Below, in pieces: positions 50,735 to 59,540 of a DNA stretch of 64,000 nt. Every line of letters begins with the position of its first letter. Within the stretch, counting starts at the first letter, position 1. The notes under the pieces were generated by a model that saw only the letters and a program-made list of their open reading frames with translations, did not search any database and was not told the DNA's origin. A program made the position numbers and the translations under genes. This DNA is from Bin87 sp965204685 (lineage in GTDB: Bacteria > Chloroflexota > Dehalococcoidia > Lucifugimonadales > UBA3495), in contig OZ242004.1 of NCBI GenBank assembly GCA_965204685.1, forward strand, positions 1,488,001 through 1,552,000. Direction: 5' to 3'.

Positions 50735-52705
50735 CTACGGGTCCTGTATCCCCAGGATCAGCCCCTCTTCACGGCGCACGCGAGCGGGCATCCGGCTCGG
50801 AGCACGGAGATGCCCGGTCAGCTGTTCCGTCCTGTCCAGTTCCCGGAGGGCCCTCACCACCGCTTTGACCTGCCGCATATCCAGCACCTCATCTCCTTGA
50901 CCGGGGTCAATAAGCGACGGATTTATCTCCGCGAGAATATGATGCCGGTCGTCAGCCAGCGTCTCGAACGGCCAGACTTGCACGTTACTGCGGCCCCGCC
51001 GCAACCTTTCCAACGCTGCGATACCGGTTAGCGCCTGCCCACCGACAGACCCCGCGCCGTTGAGCTGCCACACTTCATGGGCATGAGGGACCATCTGCTC
51101 GGTGTGCCGTAGTCTGGGTGGCAAGTTCATTCCCAAGCCAGCCGGTCTTCGTCTCGGGAGGCCGTCGATGTCACGCCTGAGGCTATTGCCCCAAAACGGC
51201 CCCTCGCCTTCGAATGCCTCATTGAGTTGGGCAGCCGCGTCGAACCGGTTGTTCCAGTTATCCTCACCATCCTCGATGACGTAGGCAATGCGCTCCCAGA
51301 CGGCTTCCCACCCGTCCTGGCCGGTCAACGTTCGGGCGGTACCCTCAGGGAGGCCAAAGGGAAACGCGAAGCCGCAGAGCAGGCGATGGCCTTGCGCCGT
51401 CGCTTCATTCAGCAACCTCTCGATGTGGTCCATCGCCTCCCGACGCGTGGCCGGGTTTTCTAGATAGGTTACCCCGCGAGGATCTCCGAAGGCGATCCAA
51501 ATGCTGTTTGCGCCATGGGCAGGCCTGACACCGGCGGACCAATGGACCGCCACGTATCCATCGAACAGCTTTGTACTTGCCGCTTCGGCGGGGTATCGCC
51601 ACCTCTCCTCGTTCCCCTCCATCCACTCCATCAGGGGATCTGCTTCCGAAGTGCCCCGCCAGGGTCCAGTCATCAGGTCTGCAGCCACCTGCGTCGCCCG
51701 GGCGTAAGTTATGCCCTCACGCTGCTCGGTGCCCTCGAACACCACCAGATCAAAGGGTTCTCGGATGAGCACGTTGCCCCCCTCATAGACGCGAGTCAAC
51801 CCCAACCGGTTGATGGCGTCATCGGGATCCGCGACGTAAATGACGACCTGGCTAGGCTCCGTGTCCTGGGCGGCCGGCCCAGCCTCAGCCTCTTTTGTGT
51901 AATAGTGCGCCGCGAATGGCCCGGTGACTGCGTAGCGGAATTCCGCCTCCTGGAGACTCATCAACAGCTTTGCTGGCTCCTCTGGTGCCCGACACTGAAT
52001 AATGCGATTGGCCGCCGCGAAGTGGTAATCAACTGCCCACCTGCGGAGCAATCGCTTCCAGTCGACCGATACGATCTTTCCCCGCGGACTCTCCCTCTCG
52101 ATGATGGCATCCCCTTCCAGGAGATCCGCTACCCTGGAGATTGATGACGGCGAACTTTCCGTCCGTTCGGCCAGTTCCCACGTGCCAAAGGGCGGCTGGT
52201 GGTCCAATAGCGCGCGGACCGCCCGGGCGCTGCGTGGACCGCGCAAGGAACGCAGGGAACGCGGCGGCATACCCTCCCGCTGAGGATTCCGAACCGCCCC
52301 CACAGTTTCGATGAACACGGCCGGGCGGTCTGTCGTGAATCGTAGGTTCCTGGTGTCGTCCGCGTAGCTGATGCCGGCTTCCTCCAGCCGTTCCCTGGCG
52401 GCGGGACCCACGAACGGCGATATCACCATGAAGCCACGGAAGTCCTGGGTGCCTTCTATCTCGTCGCTCGCACCCGGGCGCATCTGCAACCGGTTCAGGA
52501 GCGATCTGGCCATCCGCGCCTCCAGGGGCCCCCGTCGCATCTGTACCGCTATGGTCGCTGATTCACCCTGCGGATCCGCGAGCGCCAAAGCAGCGTCAAC
52601 GGGGACTCCGCCCGGTCCGACGCGCCAACGCCCGTCCAGACGTTCCAGGGACCAGCCTTGAGGCAGCCGGCGACGTATCAAAGCGATTACATCATCCAAG
52701 ATCAT
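50735..52705 (-). CDS. Winged-helix / nuclease-like and DUF429-like fusion protein
   Basis: A 656-residue protein. Residues 1-130 look like an endonuclease-fold or AbiEi-like part (LRFTTDRPAVFIETVG at its end). A winged helix follows at about 155-205 (AVRALLDHQPPFGTWELAERTESSPSSISRVADLLEGDAIIERE). The middle (210-370) contains a nucleotidyltransferase-like pattern (FRYAVTGPFAAHYY, VVIYVADPDDAINRLGL). The C-terminal 270 residues resemble an RNase H-like DUF429 domain (GYVAVHWSAGVRP, VWQLNGAGSVGGQALTGI, INPSLID). The start codon lies inside a palindrome. Multi-domain reading is by eye and tentative. Confidence 0.6.
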   Translation of the reverse strand: MILDDVIALIRRRLPQGWSLERLDGRWRVGPGGVPVDAALALADPQGESATIAVQMRRGPLEARMARSLLNRLQMRPGASDEIEGTQDFRGFMVISPFVGPAARERLEEAGISYADDTRNLRFTTDRPAVFIETVGAVRNPQREGMPPRSLRSLRGPRSARAVRALLDHQPPFGTWELAERTESSPSSISRVADLLEGDAIIERESPRGKIVSVDWKRLLRRWAVDYHFAAANRIIQCRAPEEPAKLLMSLQEAEFRYAVTGPFAAHYYTKEAEAGPAAQDTEPSQVVIYVADPDDAINRLGLTRVYEGGNVLIREPFDLVVFEGTEQREGITYARATQVAADLMTGPWRGTSEADPLMEWMEGNEERWRYPAEAASTKLFDGYVAVHWSAGVRPAHGANSIWIAFGDPRGVTYLENPATRREAMDHIERLLNEATAQGHRLLCGFAFPFGLPEGTARTLTGQDGWEAVWERIAYVIEDGEDNWNNRFDAAAQLNEAFEGEGPFWGNSLRRDIDGLPRRRPAGLGMNLPPRLRHTEQMVPHAHEVWQLNGAGSVGGQALTGIAALERLRRGRSNVQVWPFETLADDRHHILAEINPSLIDPGQGDEVLDMRQVKAVVRALRELDRTEQLTGHLRAPSRMPARVRREEGLILGIQDP

Positions 52706-52721
52706 GATTGCATAAAATCAT
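52704..52721. promoter_or_regulatory. Palindrome overlapping the start of the 52705 gene
   Basis: ATGATT and AATCAT separated by six bases, with the first base pairs falling in the start codon. The encoded protein has a winged helix, so autoregulation is conceivable. No -10/-35 could be placed. Confidence 0.35.
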
Positions 52722-53218
52722 CGTGTCGCAATAAATACGGGAGATTCTAGCGCTCTGAGAGATCTGGGGTCAAGGCCGATGCCAACCCTCCAACCCCCGA
52801 CCCATGACAACAGCTGGGACCGGTCCCGGCAAGTACCGTACTTCACCAGGGAACTACAGCCAACACCCGGGCTGAAGTGTCCCTGACGATGTCGCTGCGA
52901 CGGTTGTCCTGGCCGACGAGGCGGTAGAAGCTCTTGACCTATGCAGCGCGGGCGTACGGACCGGCGACTCCAGCGCGCCGCCGCAGGCAATGCAGTTGGG
53001 CGTGATTCTCACCTCCGGATGATTGATGGCGTTGACCGGATTGCAGTGAAAACCGCCGGCGCCGTGGAGGTCGCGGGCGTATTCACGCAGCTGATCAGAC
53101 GCTCCGCCGAGTGCGGGCGACGGCAGCGTTCGCGATGACCGGTTGTACGCCCCGACGTGGTCAGGCAAACGACGGTGAAAAGAGCCGGGGTGCGACCGCT
53201 TGCGAACGCCCATTCGCC
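52722..53218. other. No supported gene
   Basis: About 500 bases between the large fusion gene and the recombinase copy 2. A minus frame contains NAINHPEVRITPNCIACGGALES, which might be a remnant of a transposase or zinc ribbon; it has neither start nor end that I can support. Confidence 0.35.
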
Positions 53219-53242
53219 GCGCGACAATTACGTTTATCGCGC
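53219..53242. repeat. Inverted repeat upstream of tyrosine recombinase copy 2
   Basis: GCGCGA and TCGCGC with 12 bases between (CAATTACGTTTA); the counterpart of 17515-17538. Homology with that locus begins at ATTCGCCGCG, a few bases before the repeat, and then continues through the recombinase gene. Confidence 0.55.
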
Positions 53243-53293
53243 ATCTTTTACCCACCCAAATCACCCCGAAATCCCGCCTCCGGAGACCCGCCC

Positions 53294-54259
53294 ATGACCA
53301 CCTACGTCGGCCACCACGTCGTCCCCAGCGAGCCCGCCCGGCTCCCCGAGCTGGCCGCCGCCGACCGCGGCGTCGCCGATTCCCTGGAAGCCGTCCTCTC
53401 CCACAACACCCGCCGGTCCTACGATACCCAGTGGCGCGTCTTCGACGGCTGGTGCGATGAGGTGGGACTTTCCGCTCTGCCGGCCGAGCCCCTCACCGTG
53501 GCCCGCTACCTGGCCGCCCGGGCCGGCTCCGGCGCCAGCGTCGCCACGCTGCGCCTGGCCACATCGGCCATCTCGAAGGCCCACGAGTGGGCGAAGCAGG
53601 AGACCCCCTGCCGGGACCCGGGCGTGCGCGCCTCATTGAAAGGATGGAGCCGGCGCCTGGCCAAGCCCCAGCGCCAGTCCGGCGCCCTCACCGCCGACGT
53701 CCTCGCCGTCATGCGGCTCACCGCCGTCCAGCCCCGCCGGCGCGGCCGCGGGATGGAGACGCCGGAGCAGGCTCGTGAGCGGGGGAGGTTTGACGTGGCC
53801 CTGGTGGCCATCCTCTCCGACGCCGGCCTGCGCCGGTCCGAGGCTTCGTCTCTCACCTGGGGCGACGTGCAGCGCTGGGACGACGGCAGCGGGCGTATCA
53901 CCGTGGTCCGCTCCAAGACCGACGCCGAGGCTCAGGGCGCCGTGGTGGCCATCACCCCCACCGCGATGCAGGCGCTTTCCGTCATTCGGCCGGCGGGGGC
54001 GGCCAGCGACGCGAAGGTCTTCGGGCTGTCGGAATCCCAGATCGCCCGGCGGGTGAAGGCCATTGCCAGGGCCGCCGGCTTGAGCGATTGGGAGTTCTTC
54101 AGCGGCCACAGCGGGCGCGTCGGCATGGCCCGGCGCATGGCTCAGAACGGCGCCCCCACCCACGAGATCGAGCGCCAGGGCCGCTGGAAGCAGGGCGGCG
54201 GCATGGTCGGACGCTATACCCGCGGCGAGACAGCTGGGTCGGCGTTGCGGTATTTGTAA
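53294..54259 (+). CDS. Tyrosine recombinase copy 2 (intact)
   Basis: A 321-residue site-specific recombinase. The N-terminal core-binding domain spans about residues 20-125 (SHNTRRSYDTQWRVFDGW, SAISKAHEWAKQE). Catalytic residues: Arg in AGLRRSEASSLTWGD, His-x-x-Arg in GHSGRVGMARRM, the Trp of GRWKQGGG, and Tyr in VGRYTRGE. ATG 53294 is favoured because the conserved upstream GGAGACCCGCCC is shared with copy 1. It is the only complete one of three paralogues and likely the source of activity on any shared sites. Confidence 0.9.
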   Translation: MTTYVGHHVVPSEPARLPELAAADRGVADSLEAVLSHNTRRSYDTQWRVFDGWCDEVGLSALPAEPLTVARYLAARAGSGASVATLRLATSAISKAHEWAKQETPCRDPGVRASLKGWSRRLAKPQRQSGALTADVLAVMRLTAVQPRRRGRGMETPEQARERGRFDVALVAILSDAGLRRSEASSLTWGDVQRWDDGSGRITVVRSKTDAEAQGAVVAITPTAMQALSVIRPAGAASDAKVFGLSESQIARRVKAIARAAGLSDWEFFSGHSGRVGMARRMAQNGAPTHEIERQGRWKQGGGMVGRYTRGETAGSALRYL

Positions 54260-54448
54260 CTGGTAAGGGTTCTCCACTCGGAGACAGTTCTACGAAGGTA
54301 ATATATGGGACAAATCCCATATGCATAAAGTGCTTGCATCGGGCGTAGAGTTAGTCTTCGTCCCAAGGCCATCGCGTCTTCAAAATAATCGATTCGGCAG
54401 CTTCCATCTCTCCGTCATCCGTTCATTCCGGCACGCGCGGCGCTGTCC

Positions 54449-54744
54449 GTAAGGGGGACGCTCTACGATCCGGACGATCCCATGGGAAAGATGTTCTTCA
54501 ATACCCTCGCCACCTTCGCCGAGTTCGAGGCCGATCTCTCCGCATGCGCACCCGCGATGGTATGGCCATCGCCCGCGCCAAGGGGAAATTGCGCGGCAAG
54601 CAGCCCAAACTCTCCGACCGGCAGCAGCGGGGACTCTGCCGCATGCACGCCACCGGCGAATATTCCATCAGCGATCTCGCCGAGCTCTTCGCCGTTTCCA
54701 GGCCGACCGTGTATCGGACACTCAACCGGCGCCTTTCCCCTTAG
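54449..54744 (+). pseudogene. Serine resolvase/invertase C-terminal relic
   Basis: TLYDPDDPMGKMFFNTLATFAEFEADL is the end of a resolvase catalytic domain with its long E helix. After it one base is missing, and the frame shifts to MRTRDGMAIARAKGKLRGKQPK, then YSISDLAELFAVSRPTVYRTLNRR, the DNA-binding helix-turn-helix. The N-terminal 100 residues with the catalytic Ser are gone. Its TAG stop is shared with the left edge of an insertion sequence. Confidence 0.85.
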
Positions 54745-54753
54745 GGGCTGTCG

Positions 54754-55122
54754 TCAAAAGAGTTTGCTCCAGATCATCACTGCCCGGAGCTGGCAGGCGG
54801 CCAAGTATGATGTTGCCCGCTTGGCGTAGCGGGTCGCTATCCCGCGCCACTGCTTGAATTCCAGAAACCCGTTCTCCACCAAGTGCCGCAGCTTGTACAG
54901 CGCCCGGTCGTATTCTCGCTTCTTCTTCCGGTTGCTCTTGGGCGGTATCACCGGTTCCATGCCCATCCTCTGGGCCGCGGCTATGATTTCATTGGTGTCA
55001 TAAGCTTTGTCCGCCAGCAGGCACCCGGCCGCAATGCCCTCGATCAAAGACAGCGCCTGGGAGCAGTCGGCCACCGTGCCCTCGGTCAGCGCCAGTCTGA
55101 CCGGCATTCCGTGGGCATCCAC
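54754..55122 (-). CDS. IS5-family transposase, orfB
   Basis: C-terminal half of the transposase: LADKAYDTNEIIAAAQRMGMEPVIPPKSNRKKKREYD with the second catalytic Asp, and RHLVENGFLEFKQWRGIATRYAK with the catalytic Glu. The frame is open upstream past its first Met (GLNSKLHLAVDAHG), which joins orfA by a -1 shift at CCAAAGGGGGC. Confidence 0.85.
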   Translation of the reverse strand: MDAHGMPVRLALTEGTVADCSQALSLIEGIAAGCLLADKAYDTNEIIAAAQRMGMEPVIPPKSNRKKKREYDRALYKLRHLVENGFLEFKQWRGIATRYAKRATSYLAACQLRAVMIWSKLF

Positions 55123-55142
55123 CGCCAGGTGCAGCTTGCTGT

Positions 55143-55517
55143 TCAGCCCCCTTTGGTGCGGGCAATGGACTGGTTTCCGCCCCGGGCCCCGGCGCTGTGC
55201 GGATGGACCTTGATATAGCTGGCATCAATCATCAGCCACTCGAAATCAGGGTCATCCATCACTGCCTCCAACAGCCCAGCCCACACGCCTCGGTCCCGCC
55301 AGCGGCAGAAACGGCGGTGGGTGTTCTTCCAGTCCCCGTAGTCCGGAGGCAAATCCCGCCAGGGAGACCCAGTACGCAGAATCCAGCACACTGCGTCAAT
55401 GAACCGGCGGTTGTCATGGGCCGGTCTTCCCTGCTTGCCCTTTCCACCGGGCAGAAGAGGCCCCAGCCGCTCCCACACTGCGTCGGTCATATCGTGGCGC
55501 CGGTGCGCTGCCGTCAT
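55143..55517 (-). CDS. IS5-family transposase, orfA
   Basis: N-terminal half: MTAAHRRHDMTDAVWERLGPLLPG, FIDAVCWILRTGSPWRDLPPDYGDWKNTHRRFCRWRD and FEWLMIDASYIKVHPHSAGA with the first catalytic Asp. It ends RTKGG at the slippage site shared with orfB. GGGGGAAG precedes ATG 55517. It is a different IS from the 954-base pair in the window. Confidence 0.85.
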   Translation of the reverse strand: MTAAHRRHDMTDAVWERLGPLLPGGKGKQGRPAHDNRRFIDAVCWILRTGSPWRDLPPDYGDWKNTHRRFCRWRDRGVWAGLLEAVMDDPDFEWLMIDASYIKVHPHSAGARGGNQSIARTKGG

Positions 55518-55586
55518 ACTTCCCCCCTGCCGCACTCTCACGTTCACAGCAATCTACCATCTCTCTGTTGTTTTGACGACACTACC

Positions 55587-55621
55587 TAGCGTACGATCCT
55601 GCCCCCTACCGGAATCGACCC
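55587..55621 (+). repeat. 35-base resolvase-associated repeat, copy A
   Basis: Starts TAGCGTACGATC and contains CTGCCCCCTACCGG. It matches 32 of 35 bases of copy B (63871-63905, minus) and most of copy C (63782-63816, minus). Copies A and B each begin at the stop codon of a resolvase gene. Confidence 0.75.
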
Positions 55622-55695
55622 GAATTAGACGCGATTGCCTTGGTCTACGTCCCCTGACCATTGAAAAGCACTGGCACCACCGTTAAAATCGAAGG

Positions 55696-56118
55696 ATGAG
55701 TTCGGCGGCTCGTACATACATGGCTGTAGTACGCCAAGCAGCAGCGGGATGTTTCGCAATCATCGCCGCATCGTTATTGGCGTCGCTTGTATTGCATCTA
55801 GCGTACTCCGCCGCCGCCGACATCGCAGTAATCTCCGTTGCTCTGATCGCTGCATATGTAGCAGGCATAACGGTAGCTTACCTCACAGAGCGGCTAATGG
55901 ACGGGTACGTGGGAGGCAACCGCCACGACCTCCAAGCCCAGCACAGAGCTAGCCAACTCCGCGCCTTCCTTGTCAGAAAATATTTTCATGTTTTGGTATG
56001 CGAAGTCGGCTCACACCTTCACGTCTTATTGCGGCTTTTTCAACCTTCGCAGTCGGCTAAGCGCCCCAGAACCGGATGGCTTCGGTTGCGGGATCCCCCA
56101 CAAATATGGAAAACCTAG
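55696..56118 (+). CDS. Small membrane protein
   Basis: A 140-residue frame. Two membrane helices cover roughly 16-37 (AGCFAIIAASLLASLVLHLAY) and 41-62 (ADIAVISVALIAAYVAGITVAY). The remaining residues are polar at first (RHDLQAQHRASQLRAFLV) and become chance-like near the end, so the gene may be truncated. ATG 55696 follows GAAGG too closely to be ideal. Function unknown. Confidence 0.45.
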   Translation: MSSAARTYMAVVRQAAAGCFAIIAASLLASLVLHLAYSAAADIAVISVALIAAYVAGITVAYLTERLMDGYVGGNRHDLQAQHRASQLRAFLVRKYFHVLVCEVGSHLHVLLRLFQPSQSAKRPRTGWLRLRDPPQIWKT

Positions 56119-56151
56119 ACGAATCCAAACCGAGTATCCGGGAGGTTTTCC

Positions 56152-56343
56152 ATGTCTCCGATCATTTTTGCTGTGACCACAGGGATCTTTGCGGGCGTCG
56201 CTGTCGCTATCGCATGGGCCGGGCTGTGCTTGGTCTTGGTTCCTGGCCTGGCCCCGATCCATGGCCTTCTGCAGGTGCCTCTTTTCGCCGTCAGCGCCAT
56301 AGCTGTAGGTGGGTACACCCTACTCAGAGGATTAGGGTCATGA
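56152..56343 (+). CDS. Small two-helix membrane protein
   Basis: A 63-residue protein, almost entirely two membrane helices (IIFAVTTGIFAGVAVAIAWAGL and LLQVPLFAVSAIAVGGYTLL). GGGAGG lies before the ATG. It could be a holin-like or toxin-like peptide; nothing more can be said. Confidence 0.5.
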   Translation: MSPIIFAVTTGIFAGVAVAIAWAGLCLVLVPGLAPIHGLLQVPLFAVSAIAVGGYTLLRGLGS

Positions 56344-56629
56344 CCAACAACGGCTGACGAGAGGGCTGCAAAGCAGTCTTTGATCCCAAGCTATCGCCCT
56401 CCGGAGTTTCGGGGGGCGTATCTACGCTTGTGAGCCTTTCAAACCTTCGATTCCACATTGGTCAGCTTTCACAGATCAGTCCAGGCGACAAGGTTAAACA
56501 AGGCGATGAACAAGCTCTAATTCACCAGCTGGGTGATGGCTCCGATCCGCCGAGCAGTATCCGTCACATCCTGCACTCCGTCCGGCCGCAGCGGCGGTTG
56601 AGAACCTTGCTCTCTCGGCTGGAGACGAC
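56344..56629. other. No supported gene
   Basis: Nearly 300 bases before the MNT-HEPN pseudogene. One frame (56430-56645) is open but chance-like. Confidence 0.4.
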
Positions 56630-56656
56630 GCGGTGTCGCCGGTGAGACGACACCGC
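56630..56656. promoter_or_regulatory. Perfect hairpin upstream of the MNT-HEPN pseudogene
   Basis: GCGGTGTCG (56630-56638) and CGACACCGC (56648-56656) with a nine-base loop, ending 12 bases before the ATG. Well placed for an operator or a translational control hairpin of the toxin-antitoxin-like gene. Confidence 0.5.
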
Positions 56657-56668
56657 ATCGGAAGTCAG

Positions 56669-57543
56669 ATGACAGCCGTCACCCACCCGGGTCCCGACCC
56701 GGCCGCAATCGACCTCTGCCGGGCCCTGGCGGCAGAGACCGACGCCGAGGCCGTCATCCTCTTCGGTTCCCGGGCCGGCGGCGGATGGGACGAGTAGTCC
56801 GATCTCGACATGATTATCATCCATCCCACTACCGACCTCCAGGATAACCGCAGGAAGGTCCTGGGACGTGTCCTGAGCGAGATCAGGGAGCGCCACTACC
56901 CGGGCCACGGCGAGTACGACAGCCCTCATCACGGGGTAACGGACGGGCTGATAGTCGAGAGCCCAGAGAATTATCACGCCGTCGCCGCATCCTGAACCAC
57001 GTCATCGCCAAGGCCGCCCGGGAGGGAGGCGTCTTCACCAGGAATCCCAGGTACGCAGATGCCTTCCGTCACGACGGCGACATATCCAACGAGTGGGAGT
57101 TGGTTACCCTGGAAAGGTTCAAGAGGGCGTCAGAGGAAGCCCGCGACCTGGACTACGTGCGTCGGTCCTGGCTCGATCGATCACGCCTGAGCCCGGTCCT
57201 GAACGCCATGCGCGGGCGAAACGCTCACGGGCTGCTCTGGAACTCGGGCGCGGCGCTCCTGTCCATCCTGGGCGTCATCTACCCCCGGGACTCGGTGGCG
57301 GAGACGGCGGCTGCCATCGCCTGCCACGACGCCGGCTGGAACCACGCGTTCCGCAGCGACCTGGAACGCATCGACCAGTACGCTTACTGCGGGTGCGAGG
57401 TGGTGGTCACCTACCCCATCGCGGACGTGCCCTCCATGTGGCGTGATCCGGAAGCAGACCGGGACGCCCTGTGGGAACGCATCCGCCAGCTCAGTGGGTA
57501 CGACCCGGCCGCCGCCCGTGAAAGTCTTGCGCGTGGACCATGA
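56669..57543 (+). pseudogene. MNT-HEPN (nucleotidyltransferase plus HEPN) pseudogene
   Basis: The frame from ATG 56669 reads AEAVILFGSRAGGGWDE, then TAG (56795-56797), then SDLDMIIIHPTTD, the nucleotidyltransferase motif GSRA...SDLD. It runs on to ENYHAVAA, where the frame shifts near 56980 to RRILNHVIAKAAREGG and NEWELVTLERFKRASEEARDLD. A helical HEPN-like part follows to 57543. A stop plus a frameshift make it non-functional as one protein, though the C-terminal 147 residues (from 57100) remain open. Confidence 0.7.
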
Positions 57544-57597
57544 ACCGCATCATCCCGTGCCGATAACCCATGTCACCTTTCAGTTCGCGGAGACGAC

Positions 57598-58342
57598 ATG
57601 ACCACCGCCCTCAGCGATTACCAGATAGTTCTCCACCAGGCTCCATCAGCGCCGGCACTGCGGGCCGCCGACCAAGGCGTGGCCGATTCCCTGGAAGCCG
57701 TCCTCTCCGACAACACCCGCCGGACCTACGCCGTCCAGTGGCATATGTTCGACGACTGGTGCGACGAGGTCGGCCTTTCTTCTCTGCCCGCCGATCCCCT
57801 CACCGTGGCCCACTACCTGGCCACCCGGGCGGGCTCCGGCGCCAGCATCGCCACCCTGCGGCTGGCCGCCTCGGCCATCTCGAAAGCTCACGAATGGGCC
57901 AAGGGGAATCACCCTGCCGGGACCCGGGCGTGCGCGCCTTTTTAACAAGGATGGGACGACGCCTTGCCAAACTCCAGCGCCGGTCCGAGGCTTCGTCTCT
58001 CACCTGGGGCGACGTCCAGCGCTGGGACGACGGCTCGGGCCGCATCACCGTGGTACGCTCCAAGACCGACGTGGAGGCCCAGGGCGCGGTGGTGGCCATC
58101 ACGTCCGTCGCCATGGGGGCCTTGGACGCCTTCAGGTCGCCCGGCGGGTGAAGGTGATCGCCAAAGCCGCGGGGTTGGCGGATTGGGAACTCTTCAGCGG
58201 GCACAGCGGACGCGTCGGCATGGCCCAGAACGGCGCCCCCACCCACGAGATCGAGCGCCAGGGCCGCTGGAAACAGGGGGGCGGCATGGTCGGCCGCTAC
58301 ACCCGCGGCGAGTCTGCCGGGTCCGCACTGCGGTACCTCTAA
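57598..58342 (+). pseudogene. Tyrosine recombinase copy 3 (broken)
   Basis: The third paralogue. The N-terminal domain is intact from ATG 57598 to HEWAKG; then a one-base loss shifts the frame (NHPAGTRACAPF stop). About 75 codons before SEASSLTWGDVQRW are deleted, and another deletion follows AITSVAMGAL. The end, VKVIAKAAGLADWELFSGHSGRVGMAQNGAPT, GRWKQGGGMVGRYTRGE, is in a further frame. Its upstream region lacks the inverted repeat seen at copies 1 and 2. Confidence 0.88.
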
Positions 58343-58394
58343 CCGTAGGATGGACAGGCAACAATATTCGATCAGGCGGCCTTTGTGGGCCGGG

Positions 58395-59540
58395 TCATTC
58401 AAGTTTGTCAATCTCGTGCTGGGAGATCGTGCCATGTGTTTGCAGCGCTGTCCGCAATCGCCCGTAAAGCCACTCAGCACCTTCTTCGGATAGTTGAACA
58501 TCGGGCCTTTGTCCATATGCACGGCGAGGGTCAATGTTTCCATTGCCGTTGGCAGCGTTTCTTCTGGTGGTCTCGAAGGCATTTTCCTCGAGTTCCGCCA
58601 TCATTGCATACAGCGACACCCCGTTCTCCATCGCACCTGAGACGAACTCGGCACTATGAACGCGGATGTAGTACGGCCACTCCTTTTTCCATTCCATCTT
58701 CATTTTTTCCGCGGACGATGCCTCGTCCTTTCCAGGCCTGTGCTCATTACCTATAGCCCAACCAAAGACCCGAACATCGTTCGGGTTCTTGGTAAGGCGT
58801 CCCATGAATATGACGTCGCCGTCCTTTACCCGGCGCGGCCGCTTTTTATAGGCAACAACCCGGTGGCAATCACCCAGTGCGAGTTCATCGATGGTGAGAG
58901 CGTCCAAGGCCATACGGTTGTCGCTTTTGCCAAGGAGTTTCACAAATGACCGGGGTTTCTCGGACACAGGCGTCTGTAGCGATGCGGGTGTTGGATCTGC
59001 GGTACCTAGATCAGCACCAAAATCCTCCAAATGGTCGGTCTTGCTTGGGCTACTGCCCAACAAGTGATGGTCGGCAATTATGGCTTGCCAATCATTCACC
59101 TGTCGCAACGTCAAATCCCGCCCCGCCTTTTCCCACATATGACCAAAATAGGCCTTACACTCCTCGACAATCGCTGCATCGTCAGAAGCCATGCCGAACT
59201 CTTGGTTGGAGTGCAACGCAGCCTTAGTGAGATTGGCCGAGGTAAGGATCGTCCGCCCATTGCCGAAAATGTACAACTTGGCATGGAGGTTGCGGACGCC
59301 CCGTACCTGAGCACCGGATTCAAGCAGCCTACACAAAGCAGCGATGTCGCTGACGCCGCTGGCGAAATCGGCCAAGTTGAACCGGGTGATAACCCTTACG
59401 TTCGAAGACCAAGTGCTCAACAGTCTCTCAATAACGCTCAATTGGATAAAGGGGCAGACGATCAGGAGTTCACCATTATCAGCCTTCGCGGCCGTGTTCA
59501 ACTCTTTCCGCCAGCCTTTGTCAATCAACCTAATCGTCAT
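58395..59540 (-). CDS. PLD-family nuclease (NgoFVII/BfiI-like)
   Basis: A 381-residue protein. The PLD half-site is NLHAKLYIF (H86, K88) followed by LTSANLT (S101, N103) and SNQEFG (E114), the arrangement seen in restriction nucleases of the NgoFVII/BfiI type, which dimerise to build one active site and need no metal. The C-terminal 200 residues hold a beta-rich part (GDVIFMGRLTKNPNDVRVFGWAIG, WPYYIRVHSAEF) that could read DNA. AAGGGG is seven bases before the ATG. It lies 131 bases downstream of the large methylase gene on the same strand, so they may act together. Confidence 0.75.
   Translation of the reverse strand: MTIRLIDKGWRKELNTAAKADNGELLIVCPFIQLSVIERLLSTWSSNVRVITRFNLADFASGVSDIAALCRLLESGAQVRGVRNLHAKLYIFGNGRTILTSANLTKAALHSNQEFGMASDDAAIVEECKAYFGHMWEKAGRDLTLRQVNDWQAIIADHHLLGSSPSKTDHLEDFGADLGTADPTPASLQTPVSEKPRSFVKLLGKSDNRMALDALTIDELALGDCHRVVAYKKRPRRVKDGDVIFMGRLTKNPNDVRVFGWAIGNEHRPGKDEASSAEKMKMEWKKEWPYYIRVHSAEFVSGAMENGVSLYAMMAELEENAFETTRRNAANGNGNIDPRRAYGQRPDVQLSEEGAEWLYGRLRTALQTHGTISQHEIDKLE

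Larger units (their letters stand above)
54744..55586 (-). mobile_element. IS5-family insertion sequence at the resolvase stop codon
   Basis: 843 bases with inverted ends containing TGTCGTCAAAA on both sides (left from 54744, right to 55586) and the dinucleotide TA just outside both ends (54742-54743, 55587-55588). It contains orfA and orfB on the minus strand. The resolvase frame reads CCT TAG into the left flank, and the right flank resumes TAGCGTACGATC, exactly as after the resolvase at the window end. So the element sits in the stop codon. Confidence 0.88.
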
